A stretch of 6,610 bases of DNA, taken from Sediminispirochaeta sp. (GTDB lineage Bacteria > Spirochaetota > Spirochaetia > DSM-16054 > Sediminispirochaetaceae). The position numbers and the translations under genes were made by a program. The stretch is from the NCBI GenBank assembly GCA_011046055.1, contig DSBN01000110.1, positions 1 through 6,610 of the forward strand, given 5' to 3'. Positions 5,743 to 6,610 of this stretch are shown here, one piece after another. Each line of letters opens with the position of its first letter. Position 1 is the first letter of the stretch. The notes below the pieces were generated by a model. It had not been told where the DNA came from. It saw only the letters and a list, made by a program, of their open reading frames with translations, and made no database searches.

Positions 5743-6309
5743 ATGAAGAAGTTCGAATTTTCCCAGGTTACTACCCGCGGCGGAGATCGCGGCGAGTCGA
5801 GCTTAGTCGGCGGCGATCGAAGGCGAAAGGACGATCTCTATTTCCAGTGTCTCGGCGACTTGGACGAATTGATTTCGCAGATAGGCCTCTTACGGGCCCA
5901 TCTGCGGCTCGAAGCAAAGGAGAAACAACGGAGGTTCCAGCATCTCGGGCAGGAGCTGCGGGAGATACAACTAATGCTGCAGAAGATCGCCGGGCTGGTG
6001 GCCTCTCCGCGGACCGGTGATCGGTCGGCGAGTCCCATTGGCGAGGAGGAGGTACACGAGCTGGAAAAATGGGAGCACCGCCTGATCGAAGAGACTAACG
6101 TGCCTCATGAGTTTATTCAACCCGGAGATCACGTGGTCTCCGCACTAGCCCATGTAGCCCGGAGCGTGTGCCGCCGGGCCGAGCGCTCGGTGGTCAGCTG
6201 TATCCGAGAGCGGGGAAGAGAGCGACTCATCGGATCTCAGCAGTACCTCAACCGCCTGGGGGACTACCTGTTCATCTGTGCCCTCTGGTACGACCAGCAT
6301 AGGGATTGA
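5743..6309 (+). CDS. Cob(I)alamin (corrinoid) adenosyltransferase, PduO/MMAB type, 188 aa
   Basis: The protein transfers the 5'-deoxyadenosyl group of ATP to reduced corrinoid to make adenosylcobalamin. It is cytoplasmic and, in this family, a trimer. The N-terminal ATP-binding motif reads T10-T-R-G-G-D-R-G-E-S-S-L-V-G-G24, followed by the G38-D-L-D-E-L43 segment. The C-terminal helices carry the family signature R140-S-V-C-R-R-A-E-R148 and Y168-L-N-R-L-G-D-Y175. The length is normal and both ends look intact. ATG 5743 is the only usable start, since an in-frame TAA lies at 5731; the ribosome site is weak (AGAAAG directly before the ATG). The gene is divergent from the cyclase gene. No B12-dependent enzyme or cobalamin transport gene is in the window, so whether it serves salvage or a specific mutase or dehydratase is unknown. 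A symbol such as pduO or cobO would be a guess. Confidence 0.93.
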   Translation: MKKFEFSQVTTRGGDRGESSLVGGDRRRKDDLYFQCLGDLDELISQIGLLRAHLRLEAKEKQRRFQHLGQELREIQLMLQKIAGLVASPRTGDRSASPIGEEEVHELEKWEHRLIEETNVPHEFIQPGDHVVSALAHVARSVCRRAERSVVSCIRERGRERLIGSQQYLNRLGDYLFICALWYDQHRD

Positions 6310-6327
6310 GAAAAAGAGAAGTAGGTA

Positions 6328-6357
6328 TTGACAAATCCGTCGCGCTTGTGGAATAAT
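6328..6357 (+). promoter_or_regulatory. Near-consensus sigma-70 promoter
   Basis: TTGACA (6328-6333, perfect) and AATAAT (6352-6357, five of six) are separated by 18 bp. It is the strongest promoter in the window. Transcription should begin near 6363-6365. It lies 19 bases past the adenosyltransferase stop and drives the structured RNA that follows. Confidence 0.8.
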
Positions 6358-6394
6358 CCGGCATGGAAGTCAAATATGTCAAGACGGACAAGAG

Positions 6395-6420
6395 AAAGGT
6401 GCGGCTAACCGCGCCTTTTT
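6395..6420 (+). terminator. Early terminator-like hairpin in the leader
   Basis: GGTGCGG (6398-6404) pairs fully with CCGCGCC (6409-6415), with one G-U pair, around CTAA, and is followed at once by TTTTT (6416-6420). AAA (6395-6397) can extend the stem into the T-run. It has the shape of an intrinsic terminator about 55 nt after the predicted start. It may instead be the first stem of the structured RNA. Confidence 0.45.
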
Positions 6421-6512
6421 ACGTTCATGGCGTTTCAACCGGGAGGGCGAGGGCCTTTCTCGGTGTGCACGCCTCGGGCGGGCCCAGCGGGCTCTGCCCG
6501 GGCACCGGTGCG

Positions 6513-6562
6513 AAAAACCCCGAATCGGGGGGCCTTAGGGCCTGTTCGATTCGGGGTTTTTT
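6513..6562 (+). terminator. Strong intrinsic terminator/attenuator
   Basis: AAAAACCCCGAATCG (6513-6527) pairs perfectly with CGATTCGGGGTTTTT (6547-6561). The 19-nt interior can form a small GGCC-TTAG-GGCC hairpin. T6, then G, then T4 follow. The leading A-run also makes it usable in the reverse direction. It ends the structured RNA and may act as the expression switch for a gene beyond the window. Confidence 0.85.
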
Positions 6563-6610
6563 GTTTTCGGAGACGTCCAAGCTTCGTACCACTTAAAAAA
6601 ACCACAAAGG

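Larger units (their letters stand above)
6364..6562 (+). ncRNA. Structured leader or small RNA of about 200 nt, class not assigned
   Basis: The segment between the strong promoter and an intrinsic terminator is rich in self-complementarity. There is a 7-bp stem at 6398-6415. A long stem at 6475-6500 pairs CGGGC with GCCCG and GGGCCC with GGGCTC around AGC, with one bulged T. A 7-bp closing stem pairs TCGGTGT (6460-6466) with GCACCGG (6502-6508). The frame from ATG 6363 runs through all the hairpins and the terminator, and its ATG sits at the predicted transcript start with no ribosome site, so I do not call it coding. About 48 bases after the terminator the window ends in AAAGG, possibly the ribosome site of the next gene, which makes a riboswitch or attenuator leader likely. 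A free small RNA is the alternative. Confidence 0.55.

Noticed and set aside
6363..6596. 77-aa open frame (MEVKYVKTDKRK...) at the right edge
   Set aside because: It starts at the predicted transcript start without a ribosome site and runs through two terminator-like hairpins and their T-runs. The later part has no protein character, so it is better explained as structured RNA.

Overview
The window reads as chromosomal DNA of a diderm (Gram-negative type) bacterium of moderately high GC. The evidence is a binding protein with a Cys lipobox, a sensor histidine kinase, a receiver-GGDEF protein and a PduO-type cobalamin adenosyltransferase. This kind of signalling content is common in spirochaetes and in delta- or gammaproteobacteria, but I cannot assign a lineage from the sequence. 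No phage, transposase, CRISPR or tRNA is visible.

Layout. Bases 1-171 are AT-rich and hold two strong inverted repeats downstream of a minus-strand major facilitator transporter (172-1434). A short divergent intergenic region (1435-1599) has a palindromic -10-like box and a hairpin in the leader of the next gene. From 1600 a plus-strand pair follows: a lipoprotein of the branched-chain amino acid binding-protein family, then a membrane PAS/histidine-kinase gene whose ATG overlaps its stop. The kinase gene is broken at two points: out of frame inside its first PAS domain (about 3121-3128), and out of frame after the ATPase domain (about 4384-4400), where a receiver domain would be expected. 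Its 3' end overlaps, tail to tail, a minus-strand receiver-GGDEF diguanylate cyclase (4657 to about 5642-5667), which carries a one-base frameshift at a poly-A tract. Divergent from that is a full-length corrinoid adenosyltransferase (5743-6309).

The last 300 bases have no convincing protein gene. They show a near-consensus sigma-70 promoter (TTGACA, 18 bp, AATAAT), then about 200 nt of highly structured GC-rich RNA ending in a strong intrinsic terminator. A second terminator-like hairpin lies about 55 nt after the start. This is either a small RNA or, more likely, a riboswitch/attenuator leader for a gene just beyond the window.

How the genes may work together (inference): the binding lipoprotein could be the ligand sensor for the kinase, because the two genes are coupled, no permease or ATPase gene is present, and the kinase has only a tiny periplasmic loop. 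The neighbouring receiver-GGDEF protein is a plausible output through cyclic di-GMP. As sequenced, however, the kinase is broken and the cyclase is interrupted near its C terminus, so the circuit is decaying, is rescued by slippage at poly-A runs, or is distorted by sequence or assembly errors. The most useful observations are the two domain-sized lesions in one kinase, the frame problems at poly-A tracts, and the unassigned structured RNA at the right edge.
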